NCBI RefSeq assembly: GCF_014596565.1
Contig: NZ_NOIN01000003.1
Span: 496,001 to 560,000, forward strand
Origin: Pseudomonas sp. PSB18
GTDB taxonomy: Bacteria; Pseudomonadota; Gammaproteobacteria; Pseudomonadales; Pseudomonadaceae
Reading direction: 5' to 3'
DNA length: 64,000 nucleotides
Shown here: piece after piece, positions 47,647-55,959 of the stretch
Position numbering within the stretch: the first letter of the stretch is position 1
Layout: each line of letters begins with the position of its first letter
Translations under genes and position numbers: made by a program
Notes under the pieces: generated by a model
The model's input: only the letters and a program-made list of their open reading frames with translations
Told to the model about the DNA's origin: nothing
Database searches by the model: none

Positions 47647-49230
47647 TTAGTGATGCTCGCGGGTCGCGCGGAATTTCACGTCCGGCCAGCGCTCTTCCAT
47701 CAGCGCCAGGTTGACCCGGGTCGGGGCCAGGTAGGTGAGGTGACCACCACCGTCCAGCGCCAGGTTTTCCACGGCTTTATTGGAAAACTCTTCGAGTTTC
47801 TTCTTGTCGCTACATTCGATCCAGCGGGCCGAGTACACGGTGATCGGCTCATAGGAGCATTCGACCTTGTATTCCTCTTTCAAGCGGCTGGCGACCACAT
47901 CGAACTGCAGCACACCGACCGCGCCGAGGATGATGTCGTTGCTGCGCTCCGGGAAGAACACCTGGGTGGCGCCTTCTTCGGCCAGTTGCTGCAAGCCCTG
48001 GCGCAGTTGCTTGGACTTGAGCGGATCCTTCAGGCGTACGCGGCGGAACAGTTCCGGGGCGAAGTGCGGGATGCCGGTGAAGCCCAGGACTTCGCCTTCG
48101 GTGAAGGTGTCGCCGATCTGGATCGTGCCATGGTTGTGCAGGCCGATGATGTCACCGGCGAAGGCTTCTTCCAGTTGCTCACGCTCGGAGGAGAAGAAGG
48201 TCAGGGCGTCGCCGATGCGCACGTCCTTGCCGGTGCGCACGTGGCGCATCTTCATGCCTTTTTCGTATTTGCCGGAGCAGATGCGCATGAACGCGATACG
48301 GTCGCGGTGCTTGGGGTCCATGTTCGCCTGGATCTTGAAAATGAAGCCCGAGAACTTCTCTTCCACCGGCTCCACAGTGCGCTCGTTGGCGACCCGGGGC
48401 AGCGGCCGCGGCGCCCAGTCGACCACGGCGTCGAGCACATGGTCCACGCCGAAGTTGCCCAGCGCGGTCCCGAAGAACACCGGGGTCATCTGGCCATCGA
48501 TGAACGCCTGCTGGTCGAACTCATGGCAGGCACCCTGCACCAGCTCCAGTTGCTCGACGAAACGCTCGTACTCGTCGCCCAGGTGTGCGCGCGCTTCGTC
48601 GGAGTCCAGCCGTTCGATGATCTTGGTTTCGGTGCGCTCATGACCATGACCGGCGGTGTAGACGATGATGTAGTCATCGGCCAGGTGGTACACGCCCTTG
48701 AAGTCGCGATAGCAGCCGATCGGCCAGGTGATCGGCGCAGCCTTGATCTTCAGGACCGCTTCGATCTCGTCGAGCAGTTCGATCGGGTCGCGGATGTCCC
48801 GGTCGAGTTTGTTGATGAAGCTGACGATCGGCGTGTCCCGCAGGCGGCAGACTTCCATCAGCGCAATGGTCCGCGGCTCGACGCCTTTACCGCCGTCGAG
48901 GACCATCAGCGCCGAGTCCACCGCGGTCAGGGTGCGGTAGGTGTCTTCGGAGAAGTCTTCGTGGCCCGGGGTGTCGAGCAGGTTGATCATGTGCTCGCGA
49001 TACGGGAACTGCATGACCGACGTGGTAATGGAAATCCCCCGCTGCTTTTCCATCTCCATCCAGTCGGAAGTGGCATGGCGGTCGGATTTGCGGGACTTCA
49101 CCGTACCGGCAATCGCAATCGCCTTGCCCATCAGCAGGAGCTTCTCGGTGATGGTGGTCTTACCGGCATCGGGGTGGGAAATAATGGCGAAAGTGCGGCG
49201 TTTCGCGACTTCGGCGGCCTGTTTGGTCAT
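47647..49230 (-). CDS. prfC: Peptide chain release factor 3 (RF3)
   Basis: RF3 is the GTPase that recycles RF1 and RF2 from the ribosome after termination. The 527-residue protein has the G1 loop HPDAGKTT (residues 19-26), the switch [14 protein letters not shown] and the [13 protein letters not shown]4-type segment. It ends with the RF3-specific domain. It is transcribed alone, with a strong terminator behind it. Confidence 0.97.
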   Translation of the reverse strand: MTKQAAEVAKRRTFAIISHPDAGKTTITEKLLLMGKAIAIAGTVKSRKSDRHATSDWMEMEKQRGISITTSVMQFPYREHMINLLDTPGHEDFSEDTYRTLTAVDSALMVLDGGKGVEPRTIALMEVCRLRDTPIVSFINKLDRDIRDPIELLDEIEAVLKIKAAPITWPIGCYRDFKGVYHLADDYIIVYTAGHGHERTETKIIERLDSDEARAHLGDEYERFVEQLELVQGACHEFDQQAFIDGQMTPVFFGTALGNFGVDHVLDAVVDWAPRPLPRVANERTVEPVEEKFSGFIFKIQANMDPKHRDRIAFMRICSGKYEKGMKMRHVRTGKDVRIGDALTFFSSEREQLEEAFAGDIIGLHNHGTIQIGDTFTEGEVLGFTGIPHFAPELFRRVRLKDPLKSKQLRQGLQQLAEEGATQVFFPERSNDIILGAVGVLQFDVVASRLKEEYKVECSYEPITVYSARWIECSDKKKLEEFSNKAVENLALDGGGHLTYLAPTRVNLALMEERWPDVKFRATREHH

Positions 49231-49557
49231 GGGAAATCGCCTGGCAGGTGATTCAAAAAAGGGCGGCGATTATAGCTCAACTTGTGCCAGGAACCGAACC
49301 GTTGAGCACATCGAAGGTGGCCCGATGCTTCCCGACAGGGGAACCTTTTGCGCCGTGGAGACGTCCACCTCCCTGCTGCATTTATTCGTCGGGGGCTGAA
49401 AAATCAGCAAGTTAGCCTGACGAGGCTGCGCTCATGGCTCAATAACATGCCGTTTTACCGGCATCGAAAAGAGCTGCTTCTCGCGAACGTTTTCCCGGCA
49501 ACCCCACGGTCTGCCGCCCGGGAAAGCGTGCGCCGACTGAAAGAAAGGAGTCCGCCT
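49231..49557. other. Divergent gap between prfC and the osmoprotectant operon
   Basis: About 327 bases with no convincing gene. It must hold promoters for prfC (minus) and the ABC operon (plus). A small GTGGA/TCCAC hairpin lies near 49355. An open frame covers much of the plus strand but has no supported start before the GTG at 49558. Confidence 0.4.
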
Positions 49558-50274
49558 GTGGCTATCCGCTATGGCAAAGGGCTGACAGGAGGCGTGGTCG
49601 TCGTCGCGCTCCTGGCCCTGTTGGTCCACTGGATCGGCATCGATACGATCCGACATTATCGCGACGACCTGTTGTTCTATCTGCAAGCCCACCTGATGCT
49701 GGTACTGGTTTCCATGCTGGCAGCCCTGATCGTGGGCATCCCCGCCGGTATCGCCTTGAGCCGCCCCTGCATGGTCGGGCGCGCCGAGCGCTTCATGCAA
49801 GTCTTCAACATCGGCAACACCGTGCCGCCCCTGGCCGTACTGGCCATCGCCCTCGGCGTGCTGGGGATCGGCAGCGGGCCGGCCATCTTCGCCCTGTTCC
49901 TCGCCTCGCTGCTGCCCATCGTGCGCAACACCTATGAAGGCCTGAAAAACGTCCAGGGTTCTCTCAAGGAAGCCGCTGTCGGCATCGGCATGACCCCGCG
50001 CCAGGTGCTGTGGAAAGTCGAACTGCCCAACGCCGTGCCGATCATCGTCGGTGGCGTGCGGGTCGCGCTGGCAATCAACGTCGGCACCGCGCCACTGGCC
50101 TTCCTGATCGGCGCCAACAGCCTTGGCAGCCTGATCTTCCCCGGCATCGCCTTGAACAACCAGCCGCAACTGTTACTCGGCGCCGCCTGCACCGCCCTGC
50201 TGGCGTTGTTGCTCGACGGCTTGGTGACACTGGCCAGCCGCCTCTGGCTGGAACGCGGTCTGCGACCGTCATAA
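49558..50274 (+). CDS. OpuC-type osmoprotectant ABC permease, subunit 1
   Basis: This membrane subunit belongs to a glycine betaine/choline/carnitine-type importer (BPD_transp_1 family). The 238-residue protein has about five to six helices and the EAA-type loop GSLKEAAVGIGMTPRQVLWK. I chose the GTG at 49558 because AAAGGAG lies seven bases upstream. The frame extends further but reads as unlikely N-terminal sequence. The binding-protein gene follows after 26 bases. Confidence 0.88.
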   Translation: MAIRYGKGLTGGVVVVALLALLVHWIGIDTIRHYRDDLLFYLQAHLMLVLVSMLAALIVGIPAGIALSRPCMVGRAERFMQVFNIGNTVPPLAVLAIALGVLGIGSGPAIFALFLASLLPIVRNTYEGLKNVQGSLKEAAVGIGMTPRQVLWKVELPNAVPIIVGGVRVALAINVGTAPLAFLIGANSLGSLIFPGIALNNQPQLLLGAACTALLALLLDGLVTLASRLWLERGLRPS

Positions 50275-50300
50275 AGCCGGCTGGATAAAGGAAATCGTTT

Positions 50301-51194
50301 ATGAAGAAGTTGAGCTTGATACTGGGCTGTGTCCTGCTGTTCGCAGGATTCGCCCAGGCCGCTGAAAAACCGCTGATCCGCCTCGGCGCCCGGGTCTTCA
50401 CCGAGCAGACACTGCTGGCGGAAATCACCGCGCAATACCTGCGCAGCAAAGGCTACGACGCGCAGATCACCGGCGGGCTGGGCAGCAACCTGGCCCGTAG
50501 CGCCCATGAAACCGGGCAACTGGACCTGCTCTGGGAATACACCGGCGTGTCCCTGGTGGCCTACAACCATGTCACCGAGAAACTCGACAGCGCCCAGTCC
50601 TACGCCCGGGTGAAAGCACTCGACGCGAAAAAGGGCCTGGCCTGGCTGGCGCCGTCGAAGTTCAGCAACACCTACGCCCTGGCCCTGCCGGAGAAAATCG
50701 CCCGCCAGTACCCGCAGATCAGCAACATCAGCCAGTTGAACAGCGTGCTGCAGGCCGAGGCGGACAAGAACCACCTGGTGGCCCTGGACACCGAGTTCGC
50801 CAACCGCTCCGACGGTCTGGCGGGCCTGGTCGAGCAATACGGCATGAACCTGACCCGCAAGAATATCCGGCAGATGGACGCCGGCCTGGTCTATACCGCC
50901 CTGCGCAACGGCCAGGTGTTCGCCGGGCTGGTGTACACCACCGACGGCCGGTTGAATGCCTTCAAGCTGAAATTGCTCGAGGACGACAAGCACTACTTCC
51001 CCGACTACACCGCCGCGCCGGTAGTGCGCCAGGCGTTCCTCGACGCCCATCCGCAGTTGGCCGCGCAGCTCAAGCCGCTGGCCGAGCTGTTCGACGATGA
51101 AACCATGCGCCAACTCAATGCCCGCGTGGACGTTGACCATGAAAGCCCTTCCGTGGTGGCCGCCGACTTCCTGCGCCAACACCCCATCGACTGA
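50301..51194 (+). CDS. opuCC: Osmoprotectant-binding protein OpuCC/OsmF-like
   Basis: This is a periplasmic substrate-binding protein of the OpuAC/OsmF family that captures quaternary ammonium osmoprotectants. The 297-residue protein has a signal peptide (about residues 1-20, ending FAQAAE). The first-domain segment TEQTLLAEITAQYLRSKGYD is followed by GGLGSNLARSAHETGQLDLL, WEYTG and later aromatic residues of the ligand site. It lies between the two permease genes, an order seen in P. aeruginosa opuC. Confidence 0.9.
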   Translation: MKKLSLILGCVLLFAGFAQAAEKPLIRLGARVFTEQTLLAEITAQYLRSKGYDAQITGGLGSNLARSAHETGQLDLLWEYTGVSLVAYNHVTEKLDSAQSYARVKALDAKKGLAWLAPSKFSNTYALALPEKIARQYPQISNISQLNSVLQAEADKNHLVALDTEFANRSDGLAGLVEQYGMNLTRKNIRQMDAGLVYTALRNGQVFAGLVYTTDGRLNAFKLKLLEDDKHYFPDYTAAPVVRQAFLDAHPQLAAQLKPLAELFDDETMRQLNARVDVDHESPSVVAADFLRQHPID

Positions 51195-51204
51195 GGAAAA
51201 AGCC

Positions 51205-51897
51205 ATGGAACTGTTGAACGCCTTTTCCCACCTCGACTGGCAGCAGGTGATGCACCTGACCTGGCAGCACATCACCCTCGTGGGTATCGCCGTGACCCTG
51301 GCGATTCTCATCGGCGTGCCCCTGGGCATTTTCATGACCCGCTTCCCGGCACTCGCCGGGCCGTTACAGGCCAGCGCCACAGTGCTGCTGACGATCCCGT
51401 CGATTGCCCTGTTCGGCCTGTTATTGCCGTTCTACTCGAAGTTTGGCCAGGGCCTGGGGCCGATGCCGGCGATTACCGCCGTGTTCCTGTACTCCCTGCT
51501 GCCGATCATGCGCAACACCTACCTGGCCCTCACCGGTGTGGAACCGGGTATCCGTGAAGCCGCCCGCGGCATCGGCATGACCTTCGGCCAGCGCCTGCGC
51601 ATGGTGGAGCTGCCCATCGCCGTACCGGTGATCCTCGCCGGCGTGCGCACCGCCGTGGTCATGAACATCGGCGTCATGACCATCGCCGCCACCATCGGCG
51701 CCGGTGGCCTGGGCGTGCTCATCCTCGCTTCCATCAGCCGCAGCGACATGTCGATGCTGATCGTCGGCGCCGTGCTGGTCAGCCTCCTGGCCATCTTCGC
51801 CGACCTGCTCCTGCAATGGCTGCAACGCTCGCTGACTAGTAGGGGGTGTTCGCCGCAAATGACGGGCGCGCCGATGCCCCACAAAGCGCAAGACTAG
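51205..51897 (+). CDS. OpuC-type osmoprotectant ABC permease, subunit 2 (3' end altered by insertion)
   Basis: A second permease subunit, 230 residues as read, with about five to six membrane helices and the EAA-type loop GIREAARGIGMTFGQRLRM. The normal protein would be expected to end near ADLLLQWLQRSLT. From about residue 213 the frame runs into the terminal inverted repeat of the element at 51839-52105, so the last ~18 residues are element-encoded. The function is probably retained because the core helices are intact. The ATPase gene follows on the far side of the element. Confidence 0.85.
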   Translation: MELLNAFSHLDWQQVMHLTWQHITLVGIAVTLAILIGVPLGIFMTRFPALAGPLQASATVLLTIPSIALFGLLLPFYSKFGQGLGPMPAITAVFLYSLLPIMRNTYLALTGVEPGIREAARGIGMTFGQRLRMVELPIAVPVILAGVRTAVVMNIGVMTIAATIGAGGLGVLILASISRSDMSMLIVGAVLVSLLAIFADLLLQWLQRSLTSRGCSPQMTGAPMPHKAQD

Positions 51898-52105
51898 GCG
51901 CGAGGAGAGAAGTTTGGTTTATCCAAATGAACGACGAGCAACGACGGATTGCGCTTTGTGGGGCTCGGCCCTACGGGTTGGAGCTGAGATCGCGCCGGGC
52001 TGCGTTGTGGGACTTGGAAAGGGAACACCATTCCCTGCGTCCCACGCCTTGCCCGGCGCGATCTCAGCTCCAACGCGCCCGTCATTTGCGGCGAACACCC
52101 CCTAC
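51839..52105. mobile_element. Nested-palindrome element with perfect 32-bp terminal inverted repeats (MITE-like)
   Basis: The ends 51839-51870 and 52074-52105 are perfect 32-base inverted repeats. Inside lie two more perfect inverted pairs: 16 bases (51876-51891 with 51949-51964) and 24 bases (51977-52000 with 52051-52074). Two smaller hairpins sit within these. It has no coding capacity and sits between the second permease and the ATPase gene. No clear target-site duplication is visible. It differs from the REP families elsewhere in the window. Confidence 0.8.
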
Positions 52106-52119
52106 ACAGGATTAACGAA

Positions 52120-53277
52120 ATGATCGAACTTCAGAACCTCAGCAAAATCTTCCAGAGCAACGGCAAGGATGTGAAAGCCGTGGACTCGGTGAACCTGACC
52201 GTCAACGAAGGCGAGATCTGCGTGTTCCTCGGGCCGTCGGGCTGTGGCAAGAGCACCACGTTGAAGATGATCAACCGCCTGATCCCGCCCACCTCGGGCA
52301 AGGTGCTGATCAACGGTGAAGACACCACCGACCTGGACGAGGTGACCCTGCGCCGCAACATCGGCTACGTGATCCAGCAGATCGGCCTGTTCCCGAACAT
52401 GACCATCGAGGAGAACATCGTGGTGGTGCCGAAGTTGCTTGGCTGGGACAAGCAGAAATGCCACGACCGCGCCCGCGAGTTGATGAGCATGATCAAGCTC
52501 GAACCCAAGCAGTACCTGCATCGCTATCCCCGTGAACTGTCCGGCGGCCAGCAGCAACGGATCGGCGTGATCCGCGCCCTGGCGGCCGACGCGCCGCTGC
52601 TGCTGATGGACGAACCCTTCGGCGCGGTGGACCCGATCAACCGCGAGATGATCCAGAACGAGTTCTTCGAGATGCAGCGGGCGCTGAACAAGACCGTGAT
52701 CATGGTCAGCCACGACATCGACGAAGCCATCAAGCTGGGGGACAAGATCGCGATTTTCCGTGCCGGCAAGCTGGTCCAGTGCGACCACCCGGACACGCTA
52801 CTGGCACACCCGGCCGACGAGTTCGTCAGCAATTTCGTCGGCCAGGACAGCACGCTCAAGCGTCTGCTGCTGGTCAAGGCCGAGGACGCAGCCGACAACG
52901 CGCCTTCGGTCAGCCCGGAAACTCCGGTGGCCGAGGCGCTGGAATTGATGGACGAGCATGACCGTCGCTACGTGGTGGTCACCTGTGCCGAGAACAAGGC
53001 CCTGGGCTATGTGCGCCGGCGCGACCTGCACCGCCAGACCGGCACCTGCGGGCAATTCCTGCGGGAGTTCAATGCCACGGCGGCCTACGACGAGCATTTG
53101 CGGATCCTGCTGTCGCGCATGTACGAGTTCAACCGCTCGTGGCTGCCGGTGATGGACGCCGAACGGGTCTTCCTCGGCGAGGTGACCCAGGAATCCATCG
53201 CCGAGTACTTGAGCTCCGGCAAGTCCCGTGGCGGCAAGACCAGCATCGTCTCGCCGGCCGAAACCGCGCAGGCTTAA
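52120..53277 (+). CDS. opuCA: Osmoprotectant ABC transporter ATPase with tandem CBS domains
   Basis: This ATPase drives the OpuC-type importer. The 385-residue protein has Walker A GPSGCGKST (38-46), signature LSGGQQQR (140-147) and Walker B LLLMDEPFGAVDP. A C-terminal pair of CBS domains (about residues 255-370) in OpuA-like systems senses ionic strength or cyclic-di-AMP. It is separated from its permease gene by the 267-base palindromic element, which supplies the sequence up to 14 bases before the ATG. A REP pair follows. Confidence 0.93.
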   Translation: MIELQNLSKIFQSNGKDVKAVDSVNLTVNEGEICVFLGPSGCGKSTTLKMINRLIPPTSGKVLINGEDTTDLDEVTLRRNIGYVIQQIGLFPNMTIEENIVVVPKLLGWDKQKCHDRARELMSMIKLEPKQYLHRYPRELSGGQQQRIGVIRALAADAPLLLMDEPFGAVDPINREMIQNEFFEMQRALNKTVIMVSHDIDEAIKLGDKIAIFRAGKLVQCDHPDTLLAHPADEFVSNFVGQDSTLKRLLLVKAEDAADNAPSVSPETPVAEALELMDEHDRRYVVVTCAENKALGYVRRRDLHRQTGTCGQFLREFNATAAYDEHLRILLSRMYEFNRSWLPVMDAERVFLGEVTQESIAEYLSSGKSRGGKTSIVSPAETAQA

Positions 53278-53291
53278 TCGCCCACAAACCC

Positions 53292-53387
53292 CTGTGGGAG
53301 CCAAGCTTGCTCGCGATAGCGGCGGCACAGCCAGCACTGCCGCCAACTGACCCACCGCCATCGCGAGCAAGCTCGGCTCCCACAGGG
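53292..53387. repeat. REP pair (GTGGGAGCC type, inverted)
   Basis: TGTGGGAGCCAAGCTTGCTC and an inverted copy are about 45 bases apart, just after the osmoprotectant operon. Confidence 0.75.
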
Positions 53388-53532
53388 TTGCGGGTTTATC
53401 ATCGCAATCGTCTGTCCCCAGAACGCCTCGTTAACTCATCCAACGGGAACATCAATCCGTCATACAGGTCGGTTACATCAGGAGCTGTCGCGGGCCGCAC
53501 GACGGATGTGTGCAAAAACGCGACATTTTTAG

Positions 53533-53561
53533 TTGATCTCAGGCCCCTCACGCCCTAAAGT
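53533..53561 (+). promoter_or_regulatory. Candidate sigma-70 promoter upstream of speC
   Basis: TTGATC (53533-53538) and TAAAGT (53556-53561) are separated by exactly 17 bases. Transcription would start near 53568, about 210 bases before speC and about 53 bases before a terminator-like hairpin. Confidence 0.55.
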
Positions 53562-53567
53562 TCGCGC

Positions 53568-53660
53568 CGAACGTCCATGCTGGAAACGATCCATCCGGCT
53601 CAAGTACTGACGACGAGACAGCAAGGCCAAGGGCACCACGCAGCCCATGGCCTTTTTGCT
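53568..53660 (+). ncRNA. Candidate small RNA or attenuated leader of speC
   Basis: A good promoter (53533-53561) is followed within about 95 bases by a strong intrinsic terminator (53621-53659), with speC starting another 118 bases on. The product would be a ~90-nt RNA with a short 5' stem, an unstructured ~40-nt middle and the terminator hairpin. It could be a free small RNA or a regulated leader. I do not recognise a known RNA family. Confidence 0.4.
53621..53659 (+). terminator. Rho-independent terminator within the speC leader
   Basis: AAGGCCA-A-GGGC and GCCC-A-TGGCCTT pair around an eight-base loop and are followed by TTTTTGCTTT. It lies upstream of speC on the same strand, so it must be bypassed or antiterminated if the upstream promoter drives speC. 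Confidence 0.75.
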
Positions 53661-53777
53661 TTCGGCGACATGCCTTGGGAAGTAGGCGAACCAAAGTGGG
53701 GATACGGAGGACGTTCACGGGGGCAGCCTGCCCTCAAACCCATTGATCCTGATGTTTGCCAGTAGGAGTCCCAACGT

Positions 53778-54941
53778 ATGTCGATCCAGGTCGAAGATTA
53801 TTTCGCGCGCGAAACCTTTCAGAAAATGAAGGCGTTCGCCGACAAGCAGGAAACCCCGTTCGTGGTGATCGACACCGCGATGATCTCCCAGGCCTACGAC
53901 GACCTGCGCGCAGGTTTCGAATTCGCCAAGGTCTACTACGCCGTCAAGGCCAACCCGGCGGTGGAAATCATCGACCTGCTCAAGGAAAAAGGCTCGAACT
54001 TCGACATCGCCTCGATCTATGAGCTGGACAAGGTCATGAGCCGTGGCGTAACGCCAGACCAGATCAGCTACGGCAACACCATCAAGAAGTCCCGGGACAT
54101 CCGCTACTTCTACGAGAAGGGCGTGCGCCTGTACGCCACCGACTCCGAAGCCGACCTGCGCAACATCGCCAAGGCTGCGCCGGGCTCGAAAGTCTACGTA
54201 CGCATCCTGACCGAGGGCTCGACCACCGCCGACTGGCCCCTGTCGCGCAAGTTCGGCTGCCAGACCGACATGGCCATGGACCTGCTGATCCTGGCCCGTG
54301 ACCTGGGCCTGGTGCCATACGGCATTTCGTTCCACGTCGGCTCGCAACAGCGCGACATCAGCGTCTGGGACGCTGCCATCGCCAAGGTCAAGGTGATCTT
54401 CGAGCGTCTCAAGGAAGAAGACGGCATCGTCCTGAAGCTGATCAACATGGGCGGCGGCTTTCCGGCCAACTACATCACCCGCACCAACAGCCTGGAAACC
54501 TACGCCGAGGAAATCATCCGCTTCCTCAAGGAAGACTTCGGCGACGATCTGCCGGAAATCATCCTCGAACCGGGCCGTTCGTTGATCGCCAACGCCGGCA
54601 TCCTGGTCAGCGAAGTGGTGCTGGTCGCCCGTAAATCCCGTACCGCCGTCGAGCGTTGGGTCTACACGGACGTGGGCAAGTTCTCCGGCCTGATCGAAAC
54701 CATGGACGAAGCCATCAAGTTCCCGATCTGGACCGAGAAGAAAGGCGAAATGGAAGAAGTGGTCATCGCCGGGCCGACCTGCGACAGCGCCGACATCATG
54801 TACGAGAACTACAAGTACGGCCTGCCACTGAACCTGGCCATCGGCGATCGCCTGTACTGGCTCTCGACCGGTGCCTACACCACCAGCTACAGCGCCGTGG
54901 AATTCAATGGCTTCCCGCCGCTGAAGTCGTTCTACGTATAA
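53778..54941 (+). CDS. speC: Ornithine/lysine decarboxylase, alanine-racemase fold
   Basis: This PLP enzyme makes putrescine from ornithine (and possibly cadaverine from lysine). The 387-residue protein is of the eukaryotic-type, fold III decarboxylase group found as SpeC in Pseudomonas. The PLP lysine is Lys57 in YYAVKANP. The glycine-rich phosphate loop is MGGGFPANY, and the catalytic cysteine lies in GPTCDSADIMYE. AGGAG precedes the ATG. A terminator hairpin follows the stop. A promoter, terminator and possible leader ORF upstream suggest regulation of expression. Confidence 0.93.
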   Translation: MSIQVEDYFARETFQKMKAFADKQETPFVVIDTAMISQAYDDLRAGFEFAKVYYAVKANPAVEIIDLLKEKGSNFDIASIYELDKVMSRGVTPDQISYGNTIKKSRDIRYFYEKGVRLYATDSEADLRNIAKAAPGSKVYVRILTEGSTTADWPLSRKFGCQTDMAMDLLILARDLGLVPYGISFHVGSQQRDISVWDAAIAKVKVIFERLKEEDGIVLKLINMGGGFPANYITRTNSLETYAEEIIRFLKEDFGDDLPEIILEPGRSLIANAGILVSEVVLVARKSRTAVERWVYTDVGKFSGLIETMDEAIKFPIWTEKKGEMEEVVIAGPTCDSADIMYENYKYGLPLNLAIGDRLYWLSTGAYTTSYSAVEFNGFPPLKSFYV

Positions 54942-54957
54942 CGCAACTTGTTGATAA

Positions 54958-54992
54958 GAAGGTCCATGCAGTGTGCATGGACCTTTTTATTT
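54958..54992. terminator. Bidirectional terminator after speC
   Basis: A perfect 12-base stem (AAGGTCCATGCA and complement) with a three-base loop is followed by TTTATT on the plus strand. It overlaps the last codon of the converging gene on the minus strand and probably ends both transcripts. Confidence 0.88.
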
Positions 54993-55865
54993 GCGCAGCC
55001 AGTTCTCGAAATCCTCCAGCAGCGTCATGCATTGACCTAGCGCTTTCATGGCGGCGCTCAATTTCGAATTCAGTTCTCCCAGCCGCACCGCGTAGCTTGC
55101 GCGCCTGAGCGTCAGGACCACGTCCTCCATACGCTGATATAGATCCTGCGCCCACAAGCCCATCTGCCCGTTCAGGTGATTGAATGCCTTGAACAACAGG
55201 GCAATGTCGGCTGTGTATTCCATCGCCCTGATCGCAGCGTCCCGAGAGGAATAAACCAGGTCCCAAACGGGTGTGGTGATCGCCTCCTGGAATAACATCT
55301 GCGCCACGTTCGGTTGGGTGTGGCAACGACAAACGCTCTGATCCATGGCGCTGGTGAACACCGGCTTCAACCCGAGCGACTCTCGATGCAGCTCATCGAA
55401 GCGAAACACCCACTGTCTGATCGTGCTTCTATGGTTGATAAAGCGCAGGTGAAGCTCATGGGTGAGGTCCTCTACCTTTGTCGGGGGAGCCAACAACCAC
55501 CGCACTGAGCGAGACAAACTGAACAGTCTGAAATCCACGTGTTCAATCGCTTCCCTTCTGGAGAACCGCGCGGTGATGTCGAGTGCATCCCGGCTGAACA
55601 GCGCCAGTACATCCACATCCTTTTTCAATGACATTTTGAACTCATTGACGTAGCGCCAGAGCGCCGATAGATACTGTCCGTTGAAGAATGCATTGTTCCA
55701 CCGCGAATCCATCATCAGCACGGATGGCTGATGACCCGCACTTCGACGCCGTTCAAAAGCGCCCGAGATGTTATTCAGGATCGAGCGCAGGGAACCCAGG
55801 AAATGAGCGTAACGATCCAGGGTCTTTCGCTGTGCCCCCGTCCATGTATAGCCAAATTGATCCAT
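54987..55865 (-). CDS. All-helical hypothetical protein, partner of the toxin-like gene
   Basis: I do not recognise this family. The 292-residue protein has no signal peptide and is predicted almost wholly helical. Its aromatic-rich helices include RWNNAFFNGQYLSALWRYVN and a C-terminal amphipathic segment (LGELNSKLSAAMKALGQCMT). Base composition appears less GC-rich than in neighbouring housekeeping genes. It follows the XaxA-like gene after 94 bases on the same strand, so it could be a second toxin component, an immunity protein or a chaperone; which one is unknown. I chose the ATG at 55865 over a longer frame. Confidence 0.8.
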   Translation of the reverse strand: MDQFGYTWTGAQRKTLDRYAHFLGSLRSILNNISGAFERRRSAGHQPSVLMMDSRWNNAFFNGQYLSALWRYVNEFKMSLKKDVDVLALFSRDALDITARFSRREAIEHVDFRLFSLSRSVRWLLAPPTKVEDLTHELHLRFINHRSTIRQWVFRFDELHRESLGLKPVFTSAMDQSVCRCHTQPNVAQMLFQEAITTPVWDLVYSSRDAAIRAMEYTADIALLFKAFNHLNGQMGLWAQDLYQRMEDVVLTLRRASYAVRLGELNSKLSAAMKALGQCMTLLEDFENWLRK

Positions 55866-55959
55866 AGGCTGCTCTTGGCGATGGCAGACACAGGTCCGCC
55901 ATCGCTTCATTGATGGAAATGTCCATTGCGGTCAGGAAGACTCCGCTCCGAGGCGTGTG

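Noticed and set aside
47473..49251. 592-codon plus-strand frame opposite prfC
   Set aside because: Antisense shadow of RF3; it also runs through the REP pair and terminator.
51846..52123. Short frames inside the nested-palindrome element
   Set aside because: They arise from the palindromic arms in both directions and have no ribosome-binding site or protein-like composition.
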